From contig KQ965731.1 of the NCBI GenBank assembly GCA_001574975.1, positions 972,710 through 1,036,709 of the forward strand: a stretch of 64,000 nt of DNA, written 5' to 3'. Position 1 is the first letter of the stretch; the number at the start of each line of letters is the position of its first letter. A program made the translations under genes and the position numbers. Below the pieces are notes generated by a model that saw nothing but the letters and a program-made list of their open reading frames with translations, was not told where the DNA came from and did not search any database. Shown one piece after another: positions 11,965 to 24,600 of this stretch. This DNA is from Gonapodya prolifera JEL478. Lineage: Eukaryota > Monoblepharomycota > Monoblepharidomycetes > Monoblepharidales > Gonapodyaceae.

Positions 11965-12453
11965 ATGTCCATCCCAACAAATAATGATCACAGCACCGTA
12001 GCGATTTCGCCAGTCGCAGTGAAACACCAGCTCGGTGGGGAGGATGACGAAACCGTCTTATCAAGGTCAACAGACCATAAAAGACGACGCATCGAGCAAT
12101 CATCGAGCCCCTTCCATCGCAACACAGAGTTGAAAATTGATCATTCTGTTCCAAGAAGCTCGGACTCGATAGATATGATGGAAGGAAGAAGGAAGGAGGA
12201 AAAGGATCAGTTAGAACCTATCGAATTCTCCGAAGACTCGAGCTCAGAGTCCGAAAGAGGAGTCTCGGCGTACACCAGTGGCCCTGGACTTCGAGTTATG
12301 CTCGCTAAATTGGCTGCGCGTCGGCAGTACGTTCCGAAAGCGGATGAGCGCCCTGTTTCACCAGAGATTTCCAACGACTCAAACAAGCTTTCTCCCCCCC
12401 TCGCAATGGTTCAAAGGAAGATCAAAATATGTGTGCGCGGACCAAAGAAGTAA
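11965..12453 (+). CDS. Hypothetical disordered protein, 162 residues
   Basis: I do not recognise it. The chosen ATG (11965) begins MSIPTNNDHS. The protein is polar and probably disordered: a basic cluster (DHKRRRIEQ) could be a nuclear localisation signal. An acidic Ser-rich stretch (EFSEDSSSESERG) looks like a CK2-type phosphorylation target, and the basic end reads QRKIKICVRGPKK. An upstream ATG in the same frame (11683) would add 94 residues encoded by pyrimidine-rich DNA; I think that is leader. The stop lies 88 bp from the stop of the coiled-coil gene on the other strand. It could be a nuclear regulator, but nothing shows this directly. Confidence 0.5.
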   Translation: MSIPTNNDHSTVAISPVAVKHQLGGEDDETVLSRSTDHKRRRIEQSSSPFHRNTELKIDHSVPRSSDSIDMMEGRRKEEKDQLEPIEFSEDSSSESERGVSAYTSGPGLRVMLAKLAARRQYVPKADERPVSPEISNDSNKLSPPLAMVQRKIKICVRGPKK

Positions 12454-12541
12454 TGTCGATGATAACCCTAAGTTTGATTTCGAATGTGATTGTATTGCAA
12501 AAAGAAAAAAGATGTTCTACAGATCAGTCGGCCACGATTTC

Positions 12542-14249
12542 TCATTCCTCCCGTGCAACGTATACTGGTGCTTGCACACCTGGCTCCATGTACGAAACTT
12601 TGCGTCTCCTCCCGCTTATCTCCCCATGGACTGTCTCAGCTGCAGGAACTTTGATTGGCTCAGATGAGAGCTGAAGCAGTGCGCTTGTCCGTGTCTTGTT
12701 CAACTCATCAATGTGTTTACGGTCAGCTTCCAGGAGACGTTTGTAATTGATGCTGCACCAAATGTTGGGTGTGAGAAAAACACATAAACTAAAGGGTGGA
12801 ACACTAACATACCGTAAAAACTCCAGCTCACTCTTGTCCGCCTCTCGCTTTGTCCATTGCCGCTCTCTGTCCTCAAAGTCTTCCAGTCTCTCACGCAGTC
12901 TTTCCTCATTTGCGCGACTGTTTTTGAGTTCATCTCTGAGTCTCGCGAGCTCCGCTTCGGAGGTTCGATTTCTTCTTCTCAGGATACTGAGAGATTCAAG
13001 CACTTCATCGTGCTTTTGCTTCAACCCTCTCAGTTCATTCAACTCCCGGGCAAGTGCTGACTTTTCTCTGTTCCACAATTTCCTCGCTTTGTCGAACTTT
13101 TCTTCCCAATCCTCGTGCGCCTCCCTGAGAGCCTCCTCCGCGCGTTTTCGGTCTTCGATCTCTTTTTTGCGGACTTCTGTATCAATACGGGCAAGTGTGC
13201 TGTCTAGTGCCTCCTGAAGAGACGCCACACGTTCGTCATGTTGCGTCAATATTGCTTCTCGACGCCGAAGGACATCCAAAAGTTCCCGCTCTCGTTTGCT
13301 GTGCTCGATTTCAGAGACACGATCCCCCTCTCTGAGAGCTCGATCAAGGCGAGCGCGGAGGAAGGTGACTGTGAAGAGGCAGAATTGAGCCCGTCAGGGA
13401 AACGAAGGTGGGGGAAAGGAGGTCAGTTCACCACAAACCTTCGTTTCGGAGTTTGCGCTCTCGTTGCTCTAGCGCCACAATATCTGCAATTTGACGGTCA
13501 AGAACGTCCTATCATTCAATCATGGTGAGCTTCACAAAATGAAGAGGTAAAATCAGCTCGTACCTCATAGTGCCTCACTCCGATTTGCATCTGCTCGTCG
13601 AGATTTTGGCGCACTTCGTCAAGCTTTCGAGTCTGCAAGAATAATGATATAGCTGGATAACCGCAAGAATTGCGCGTCCTTCACTTACCACCACGTCTGC
13701 TCGCCCTCTAATTTCGTCTTTGAACACCTGCGCTATGTTCGTCCAGTAAGCGGACCCCATCGCAGGGCCTATATTCATATCATCTTGATGAGCAGGCTCA
13801 TTGATGAACTCCCGTTTCTTGCTTTTGTTTCCATCGTTAGCTGGTTCCACGTTTGGGTGGTCCACCTCCGTAGTGATTGTTGCATCACCTTTCGGAGCTG
13901 ATGTATCACTGACCACTTGAGAGATTGAGGTCATCTCCATTTGAGAATCATGAACTTGAACCTCCGACTTCGGGGAGACGTGAGTAGCTTTGGTATCGGC
14001 ATGTTTGCCCCCAAGGAGGTTTGCGTTTTCTTCGCTCTCCTTTTCTCTTTGCCGGTTGACTAGAGCGATATCTCGAGGTATTGATGCCTGTGGGCCATTG
14101 GGTAACGGTAAAGTGAGCCCTCCTGTGGGTTTCTCGGTGTTCGGAGACTCCATCAGTTGTGGGGTGTCAGCAACGGCTTGCTGGGGAGTCTCTTCCCTCG
14201 CGGCAGAAGGAGAAATGGCACTCGTGATTGCAGAAATCACTGAGGACAT
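12542..14249 (-). CDS. Coiled-coil protein of unknown function
   Basis: Multi-exon gene, roughly 500 residues. Exon 1 (14249 to about 13691) encodes a disordered N-terminus (MSSVISAITSAISPSAA...). Short exons near 13635-13565 (TRKLDEVRQNLDEQMQIG) and 13520-13440 (DVLDRQIADIVALEQRERKL) follow. A long exon from about 13385 to 12813 joins at VTFLRARLDRALREGD, and the last exon (about 12750-12542) begins near YKRLLEADRKHIDEL. From about residue 210 onward it is one long charged coiled coil with dense Glu/Arg/Lys/Leu heptads. The tail VSYMEPGVQAPVYVAREE is non-helical. I cannot assign a family; a cytoskeletal or scaffold role is plausible from the shape only. It lies 126 bp downstream of the F-box gene on the same strand. 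Confidence 0.75.
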
Positions 14250-14375
14250 TGCGGATAGCTGGCGTCGCGAATGATCGGTGTGTGCGAATCAATCGGAGAC
14301 CATGTCACCATTTCTTCTTTTCACCATTTCTTTTCATAACAGTAATTCACAAACAAAACTAAATACAAAAGCCAC

Positions 14376-15683
14376 TTAAACCGAATCATTAGAAAAAACC
14401 CTCACAACGTCCTTCTTACACGCTTTGCATGCATCTTCCAATCGAGAAAGGAATTGGCTGAGCCGCCGCTGCCTGACAACAGATGGAGCTTCAATAAGCT
14501 CCAACACAATTGTTACCGCCGGAATTGTCCGAATCAAATAACTCCATCCAATAAACAGATCTGTGATGTCTTCACTTTCCACACCACCAACATACTCTAA
14601 CTCCGTCCCAAGCTCCTCATTGGACGAGAAAAAAAAGCAAATATTCAATGTCCGAAGTCCGGGCATGTACTTTGCAAAACCATCGGCGAGTGCTCTCAGT
14701 GATGACACCCCTGATACCATTGCGACGTCGTGGGAACGTCCCTGGACCCTCAATGTAGTAACACTGGATAAAGAGTTCAAATCGATTCCCACATCACTAC
14801 ACTGTTTCCAAAGGTTTTCCAGAAGGCAGAACGTCCCGAAGTCCCGCACCGCGGGAAAGACGGAAAGAATGCGGAGAAGGTTGAAGGTTTCCTCTTCCTT
14901 TCCTTCTTTGAGCGAAATATCTATCTTACGCAACTGAGAGCGCAAAGTCAACGGAAGAGATCGTTGCAGAACTTCAGTTGTGTCCCCAATTCGTGTCCAC
15001 CAAGTTGTAAGGGAGTGAAGATTGGGGAACGCTCGAAATAGTGCTGGGAGCGTTTTACAGAGACTATCAGTGCTTTTGTCCAACGAAATATGTATCTCAG
15101 TCACAGATGGCATTGGACCTCGTTCTTCGCCTCCATCCAACCAAGACGGGAAGTTGGAATCCAGATCCAGCGTTGCAGGTTTAGCCAGCCTACAAAAGGT
15201 TTTCAACCTCCGGATGGTATCATGGCGCTCTCGACGGGCGAGGGGGTTGTCGTCCAATCCGACCTCCGCAAAAGTGAGATACAATCTGCCGTGCCAGCCT
15301 CTACCAAGGATGCTTTCTACCTCCTGAGTAAAATCCGCTACAGGGTCCTCGCTTATCTTCTCTAGAAACGCGACAGAAACGTCCAATGCGAGCGTTCCGG
15401 CGATCCAGATCGGCTTCGGTGATTTGGAGTACGGACATCGCTCGCACCGGAACCCATCGAACAGTCCTGCGCGATGCATTGACATGTAAGGTGGATGGCG
15501 GGACTTCAGGAAGCTGATATCAGCTTGGAGCGCAACTTGGCCGTTGTTGCCGGGAAGAGCGGAGGTGGCGATTGATTGCCATTTTCGACAAACCCGGGGT
15601 ACGATGCTGTAGAATGTCTTTGGAGGAAGAAGGCGAAGAATGTTCGCGAAAATTTCATCCGGGACGCGATCGAGCCCGTTCAT
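14376..15683 (-). CDS. F-box protein
   Basis: A single exon of 435 residues if read from the ATG at 15683 (MNGLDRVPDEIFANILRLLP). That opening is a typical F-box: Pro-x-Glu-Ile/Leu...Ile-Leu...Leu-Pro, then FYSIVPRVCRKWQSIA. F-box proteins bring substrates to SCF ubiquitin ligases through Skp1. The remainder has Leu-rich stretches (LRKIDISLKEGKEEETFNLL, LRALADGFAKYMPGLRTLNI) suggesting irregular leucine-rich repeats as the substrate-binding part. The frame is open for 47 codons further upstream, but that part carries no F-box homology and reaches into the tail of the permease gene, so I prefer the internal ATG. The substrate cannot be told from sequence. Confidence 0.8.
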   Translation of the reverse strand: MNGLDRVPDEIFANILRLLPPKTFYSIVPRVCRKWQSIATSALPGNNGQVALQADISFLKSRHPPYMSMHRAGLFDGFRCERCPYSKSPKPIWIAGTLALDVSVAFLEKISEDPVADFTQEVESILGRGWHGRLYLTFAEVGLDDNPLARRERHDTIRRLKTFCRLAKPATLDLDSNFPSWLDGGEERGPMPSVTEIHISLDKSTDSLCKTLPALFRAFPNLHSLTTWWTRIGDTTEVLQRSLPLTLRSQLRKIDISLKEGKEEETFNLLRILSVFPAVRDFGTFCLLENLWKQCSDVGIDLNSLSSVTTLRVQGRSHDVAMVSGVSSLRALADGFAKYMPGLRTLNICFFFSSNEELGTELEYVGGVESEDITDLFIGWSYLIRTIPAVTIVLELIEAPSVVRQRRLSQFLSRLEDACKACKKDVVRVFSNDSV

Positions 15684-15820
15684 GCTTTGAATGTTCCGTG
15701 AATTTCGAACTGCCCCACAATGACACCGAACAAGACAAGCCAGGTGACAAAATCTTTTAAAATACATAAAAGTATACCTCTCACAGTACCATCTTTTTCC
15801 TTTACGTAACTGTATAACTG

Positions 15821-18393
15821 TCACACTACCAGAACTTGAGTCTCCTCACTCTTCGGCTTGACAAAGTGCTCTTCTGGAACCCACAGTTCCCTTGGGCGGC
15901 GACCCGCTTTGAGATCCTCAATAAGTTCTTTCCACTCCTGCGGCGATCGCGTCAGCTGGTGAAGAACCACAATGGCAATTGTCCCGGCGCCTGTTTAATT
16001 GTGATGAAACAACAGTGCACATGTCAGTTGAGAAGAACCCCGCAGTGGTGGGGAAGTGTCTTACCAATGTTGGAGAATTGAACTACCCCGAAGACGATGG
16101 TCACGTTGGAAATCGCCATGCCAAGGCACAGAATAAGAGCAGTGCTAAAGACGCCGATGTTAAAGCAGACTCTAAGCGGATAAGGATCATGTCTCACCCC
16201 ACTGAAATCAAATTCCGTTGCTGTTTGAAGTCCACGTTCCCCTCAACCCAAATCCTACCCCCCAGGGCGGCAATAAGTCCGAACAGAACCATTTCGATCC
16301 CACCGATCACGGGCTGTGGGCTACAATCGGCCGCCAAAAGAATTGTCAGTATTGGGAAGGAGGAACCAGCTACAACAACGTACATAGTTTGAACTAGCGC
16401 TCCAAGCTTTGGAATAAAGGCCAAAATGATTGCAACAAGAGCAGCGAATGGGAAAATGATGGTTGAGTACACCCGCGTAGCACTTATGAAATAGTGACGT
16501 TAGCCGCGTGACTGTGCACCACTTCAAGAAGGTTGATATCAACCCCATCGTTCCCATGTTTTCTGCATATGTGGTAACACCCTGTGCAAATCGTCGCCAG
16601 TTTTATGGTGAAACCAATTCCATTAGTGCACTTCACTCACCGTCGACCCTGCAGCTGCTGCGATAGTGCATGCAAGAGCGTCTCCAAGTAACGATCTTCC
16701 AATGTATGGGTCGAGGTTCTGCCCTGTCATGGCTCCGATAGCCTTGAGGAGGGTATCACATCATCGTCAGACGTTCAACAAAGTGGATTGACATGAGTAA
16801 CATAACACCACCAACTTTGATATGTCCGAGGTTCTCGGCAATGAGAACAATCACGACTGGAAACATCGTGGCAATAGCACTTCCAGAGTACGTCGGGCTT
16901 GTGAGGGTTGGAGCTCCACCCCAAGGATATTGAACGAGTGTCGTATAGTCTGTCCAACATTATAAAGTGTGAATAAACGCGGAAAAAGGACGATCTCCGA
17001 TTCCGAGGCCAGGCATTCACCAATTGGCTTAACGTTTCCTCCAGCTTTCCAAACGATCACATAGCTTCATCGCAGAATAATGCCAGGAGTGAGCAACCAC
17101 AAAGTCCAGGGCGAACATGACAAAACCCACAGAACGTATCCAAAAATTACACCGAGGAGAATCGGCAAGCGCTTGGTCAGGTTCGTTCCCCAAATCGATG
17201 CCAATGTTGTGAAGATGACAACTGATGCGGCCTATTTACAATTGATAGGTCAATTACTCTCTGCGCCGCGAAGGGTCGAGGTGTTCAGATTCACGTACTA
17301 TCCAAGGGTTCGCACCTCCGCTGTTGGCATCATTCACTGCCGAGCCCGCAAGTGCGAGTCCAATCATGAGAACGATCCCGCCTGTGCAGGCCGGCTAATG
17401 TGTGGAAGAGTATTGTGAGACCGCAGTCACGATCGAACAATAAGAGCAGATATTACAGGCAGTAGGAACTCGATCCAAGTGTGGCCGGCAACGATGACTA
17501 TAAGACTGACTGCAATGTAGCTGGGTGACATTCAGAAAGTCAGCGTTCGGTTGCTCGAAAGAAAATGGGGGGCGGGGACTCCCACATTAAACCCATGACC
17601 ACTATGCCACCCAAAGCAGGAGCACTTTCGCAAATGGTACAGTCAAAGCACAGACAAGTCCTCGCGGCACAAAGAGAAACCTTACAGGTTCGGGTTTGGT
17701 CCAGTGCCGGCAGCTAGGGGATTGGATGTGAGCTACGAAACATGTCCCCTGTGACGTTTCAGCTCACTGTATGATGTGATTGTGTACACCTAACAGATAA
17801 AGCAATTATATTGAGATTCGTCGGAAACACTGGTGGAATTGAGTTCTCACCGGCCCCAGAAAAGCAAATGACGACCCAAGGTACGACGGAATACGTCCTC
17901 CGGTGATCTAAAAACGTTTTCGTAAATTGATGTAGCAACGCGTTTCGAAGTGCGAGGACTCACCAGGAAAAACACAATAGTTCCAATGCCCGACATCAAG
18001 AGTGCGGTGTTGGTGGAGATCCCGAGCAGCAGAGGCACCAACACCGTCGCCCCGAACCTGGCATAGACATCCGGTTGACATCTACCGTGACGTCAAGTCA
18101 ACTAACAGCACTTACATGGCCAAGAAGTGTTGGCATGCTGTGCATCAACGCAATGGCACATTTAAACTTTAAGACTTTGGCTCCGATTGCTTTGGCGGGC
18201 CAAAAAAGACCACTCACCTAGCAGTAGTATCTCATATGGTCTGGGATACTCGTCTGGGGCGACGATTGCGCCTATTCGGTGACGGATCAGAATAGTTGGG
18301 ATCGTAGAGAGAAAACGGCGAACTCTCACCTGCGACAAAGTTGGGCCTCCACCTTGGGAAGTAGGAGGTCACGATCTTGACCGGATCACGCAT
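15821..18393 (-). CDS. NCS2/NAT-family nucleobase permease (uracil-xanthine type)
   Basis: An intron-rich gene; ends are fixed by ATG 18393 (MRDPVKIVTSYFPRWRP) and TGA 15823-15821 (after SEETQVLVV). Conserved family blocks appear in order. First LLAMFGATVLVPLLLGISTN (about 18120-18000), then GGRIPSYLGSSFAFLGP (about 17900-17850). The signature helix comes next: with the intron at about 16541-16490 removed it reads AENMGTMGATRVYS, a full match to the NAT motif [QE]-N-x-G-x4-T-[RK]. Last is VIGGIEMVLFGLIAALGGRI (about 16340-16275). Family knowledge: these polytopic proteins import uracil, xanthine or urate with H+ or Na+. The blocks look closer to bacterial UraA/uracil-xanthine permeases than to fungal UapA. 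I place roughly ten or more introns of 50-110 nt but did not fix every boundary. The substrate is not determined. Confidence 0.85.
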
Positions 18394-19877
18394 GGGGCAC
18401 ACGGAAAGGAGAGTGAGAAAAAAGAAGGATGTGGGTCAATGGGAGGCATTACTTTGGTCATGCGTCATCCAATCGGACTGGCGGGCAGACCTCATTCCCG
18501 TTCAAACAAGCGGCACAATGCGGGTCGCAGCGGTGTCGCTTTGTGTGGACAGCAGCTCTATCACGCATGCATCGTTTCTTTCGCCCTCCACACGTCATTC
18601 GCTTGAGACTGGTTAATTTCGCACTCCCAAGACCCGCAAAGCACCCGCAGGATCGCATAGGGAGATGACGCTCAAACTGGTGCGCAAAAGTGAGAGGAGA
18701 GGAGGTTTGCGAGGGCATGTCATGATGAGCCGTGAGTCTGACTTGATTGCGACAATCACCATCATGAACCCTACAGCTCCCAAGAGTCTCCGCCCCGCGC
18801 TGGAAGCACACGGATCGCAATTCCGAGATTATTTTTTATCCCACCACTGCCTCCTGGGCTCGTCCGAATGCCATGAAAGCTGCTCTAGTGATACCCTGGA
18901 TGGCATTTCCCCCCGCTCGAACCCGGAGCGCGCACGCTGAAGCGGCGGAAGTTGCTGGAGGTCAAATTCAGCGTCGTCTGAGGCGCGGATGACGCGCGAT
19001 ACTCTGGAGACCTGAATGGAGATCGGTTAGAGGTGGGTGGGGTGCAGGAGCATGGTGGCCATGGACATCTTCGGCGAACTCGGCGGTGAGCCCATTTTCT
19101 CAAGATTTCTTCTGTTTCTGTTGTGCTTCACTTAATTTTCCATAAAGTGTATTCGTTTAGTGAGCTGACTGGTTTTGTTTTGAGGACAAGCGTAACGCAA
19201 GCGCCCTCGGACCTTTAGTTCACAAAAAGCCTTGGACAACCTCCTCAACAACTCCACTCCACTTCCCGTTTTCTTCATTATCAATGCTGCGAGAGTCATC
19301 TACAGCTGCCTCTTGCTCAAACGCGCCATGCTCTCGTTGCTCAGAATGAACTCTTCGTTCCCGGGCACAGCGTCGCGGGTTGTGGAGCATTTGGTCCGGT
19401 TTGTCCCAGACACAGGATTGAGCATGTTGTTGATTTCACCAGGTACGTCCTCTGCGTCGTCCTTGTCGTAATTCTCTCCCCCAGCCCCATCGAGCACTGC
19501 CCGACACACAGTACTGTCCTCTTGCGACCTCGCGTTCTCGTTTCTGTGGCTTCAAGAGGCCCGCCTCCACTGCAATTTCTCTCTTCCAATGGCAATTATT
19601 TTTGACAAGCCGGAAACATCGGTCGCTACTTCCCAGGTGGAATGCCCTCTACAAAACAATACAAATCATCTTTCTTTGCACAAGTCCTTCCAATAACCAG
19701 TCTTGGACTCATTAAATGTCCTTAAAAAATGAGGGAAACTGAAAGCCTCGCTCCATTACATACAGACCTTCAATGGCAATTAATATGTATCCGTCCAATT
19801 TTTTTAGTCCTATGTATCTGTCCTTTGTATCCCTCCATACATTGCTGTGGTCGCGAGATTCACCACAAGACAACAAG
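18394..19877. other. Long divergent intergenic region (permease / RPT6)
   Basis: About 1.5 kb between divergent genes. I see no recognisable gene. A short minus-strand open stretch (about 19547-19300) reads like protein: acidic, containing EDVPGEINNMLNPVSGTNRT and PGNEEFILSNESMARL before a stop. It could be an exon of an unrecognised gene or chance. Plus-strand frames at 18377-18668 and 19232-19471 look like noise. I could not see the proteasome-gene element GGTGGCAAA upstream of RPT6. Confidence 0.4.
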
Positions 19878-21485
<1,608 letters not shown>

Positions 21486-21634
21486 ACTAGCGTGACTGTT
21501 GATATAGAAGGTCCATTTTCCAAGTTTGTGAGTACAAGCAGTCAGTGGCAAGTGGAGGCCTGCACTCTCTCAGCTGGCCGAAACTCTCTCGTGGTCTGCA
21601 ACTGAAGTCCCTCCGCCCACCTTTCTCTAATTTA

Positions 21635-24600
21635 ATGGCTGATGGCGCAAAGTACCCGACCAGGGGTGCTTCAACTGACTGGGCGAAACAATTGGGTGGT
21701 TCGAATCGAATGCCACCTTCGCATGAACGACTTCTGAAACTCGCGGAAACAGTACAGCAGAAGCGAAACGAACTTAACCTTCGAGCAAAACAGGTGGACA
21801 TCTCGGATCTGTATACCTACGTACTTCGATGTACCCTCATCCCAATCTGCGCGGAGGACTTCATCCCACCGCCCACACCGACCCCGTCAGCCGCGAATGC
21901 TTCGGGGGGTGCCTCTGGACCGACAGGCTTTCAAGTACCGCTGGAAGTCATCACCGAGTTTCAGAAGCTCACCGAAGCACGATACAGGGTCCTTTCACAG
22001 GTTCCAACTGAGAGGACACCCCACCTTGCCGTGTTTGTCAAATCGGCAAAGACTCTACTGGACACAGTTTTGTCGTCATCATCCGTCCATACTGGGATCC
22101 TTTCCAACTTTCGTGATCTTATCACAGTACTTGCGTCTCAGGTCGACTCACAGATTCGGAACCATAAATCGGACAGTATGTCGCACGACGATCTTCTCCT
22201 GGCCGTGATGGATATGTACGTATCCCTTATCCGGGAGGCCATATACAAGACTCTTCCTGCGAGCCCTTTGCCATCGTCGCCTGAGCTGAAGAACTACAAA
22301 ACCCACCTGACAAAGTTTCTCTCCGACGTTTCGGATAAGGACCTTGACATGGATGAAGTTAAAGACGTCAAACTAGCGTCTTGGGCGAAAGTTGTATTCA
22401 AGATGAGCGACCAGGCTCATGGCAGCACTTTAGCGGAGGTGCTCCGTGCGACCAGCAAGAAGGTAAGAGCTTTTGTTTGTTCTCTTCCATGTGTGATTTT
22501 ATTTTGACTTTGTGACTATCATTAGACTGTCCTCTCTGATTTCAAAGCTTTAATCGAGCTTGCTGGACGGGGCCAGCTTCCAGGCTACACACCTCGGGAC
22601 TTCGTGAGCTCTCATGGACATGAAAGCTTTGTCAAATCTGTCAAAGAACGAGTGCAAACTGTGATGACAGATTCCGCCCAACGATGGCCGGAACTCAAAT
22701 CCATAATCGTGAGTACTTCTATCCTGTAAGGCCACGATATTCTTTTACAATCAATCGGACAAGACCACCACCGCTCCTACCGCTAGGCAAGGTACATCAC
22801 TGTTCGTCCCTCCTGACCCCTACTCTTATTTCCGCGTGCTTTACGCCATATGCATCAATCGGGATGCTCCCACACACCCGCATACTTTCTTGTCCAATTT
22901 GACGCGTAATCTTGTCACAGAGTGCGCTGACCGGTGGCAAATACCGCGGATATACCGCGATTTATGTTTTGCGGAGAATCTTCTCAAACTCCTTGCGAGC
23001 AGAGAAGGACACGCACGTCTATCGGACTTGTTCGACGTGCTAGAACCCGTCGTTTTGGCGTTCGAACGTAATCGCTCGAATTTGTCATGGGCTGAATTGT
23101 CACTTTATGTGCACGTGATGACTATTGCCGAGACAACACTGAGGAAGTCCTTCCTAGGCTTCTTCGAAATTGTTGCGTCTTCAGGTGACGATTCAAAACA
23201 GGATGAAATCTCCAGTTGCGCGAACGGTCTTCATTGGATCTATCAGGATGAAACATTGGTCGCGTGGGAGTCGTTGCGAGCCGCATCGGACGTAACGTCC
23301 TTCTCTCGGTCTCTCGCACGAGGTTTAGGAGAGGAAGGAGATGGCGCTGTTGGACGGATTCGGGACTTGGCTCTCGAGGCTGTGATGGGTCGATATAAGA
23401 GGGTTTATGAAGATGCAATGAGCACATCAGAGAAGAGTGAAACTGACATCGCGAGGCTCACTCGTCTGGTCAAAGCAGTGCGGGCGGAAATACAGGCGTA
23501 CATCATCGGTTTTCCAGAGCTACTTGATGGGTGAGTGATATCCGTTCCAGAAGCTTGACTGTCATATCATTCGGTACTTCCAATCCTCCCAGTACGATAA
23601 ATGTTGATGAATTGGCCTGCTCTAATATTCTGAGAAAGTACATTATCTTGGAGATGGGCACGTTGCGCGATCAATTGGGTGTCAAAGGTGCCGAATTTTC
23701 CATCGCCGAGATGCTGGAGCTGTATCAGATTATTCGTATGCTGAAGTCGCAAATGGGAAGTCCAACAGACTCGAAGGACGATCAAGACGACGAGATGGCA
23801 TTCGACATTGAGCTTTGGTTTGCCCCTTTTGTGTCCAAGTGGCTCGATGTGACTGAAGCTAAAACCGCCGAGTGGGTGGATGCTGCGGTTCGAAACGACA
23901 CGGTTGGTTTACAACATTGATGTGCTTTAATTTTGAGTGTGTAACGTGTCCTTCTCCGAAATCACAGTTTAAGCCCGTGTTGCCACCTTCTGTTCTTCAT
24001 TCCACTTCCGTTGTTGATATTTTCAGTTCTTTTCATCAGGCGCTAGACTTTATTGAGACACTTAAATGGGAGAACCCCCTAACGAAGGGCAAGTTCCTCA
24101 GTAGATTTGCGAAAGTAATGGGAAAGGCTCTGAACCTATACGTTGAGGTACGTTGGCATGACAAAGATCATTGCAATTCCTGGAGCACCATGAAACGTGT
24201 GATCTCTCTTCTTTCAGCGCTTGATGGGTTCGTTTTTCACTGTGGATGCGAAGCAACAAACTGCAAATCTTGATGAGGCTCCAGCTCCTTGCGCACCAGA
24301 GGTCAGTAGCGGCTCGTTACATCATCGATTCATTTACTGACTCAAAAGGCTATATCTCACCTCTTTCCTTAGCTCTGCATTCGATTAAACAATCTCATCG
24401 ATGCGTTGCGTCGTTTGAAGGAAATGGAAGCAATTATGAATGCACCATTGTACAACAAACTGATCACGGACTTCAATGCTAGTCATCCCCCTAAGAAACC
24501 CACCGGACTTGCTAGCTACTCATTGCGCATTATTAATGCACGAGCTCTCGACAGCAAGGGTTCCACGGATGGGAGTCCTGGGGAATATTATGGCGTTATT

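Noticed and set aside
21699-21710. GGTTCGAATCGA, similar to a tRNA T-arm
   Set aside because: It lies in the coding frame of paralogue A and no cloverleaf can be formed around it.
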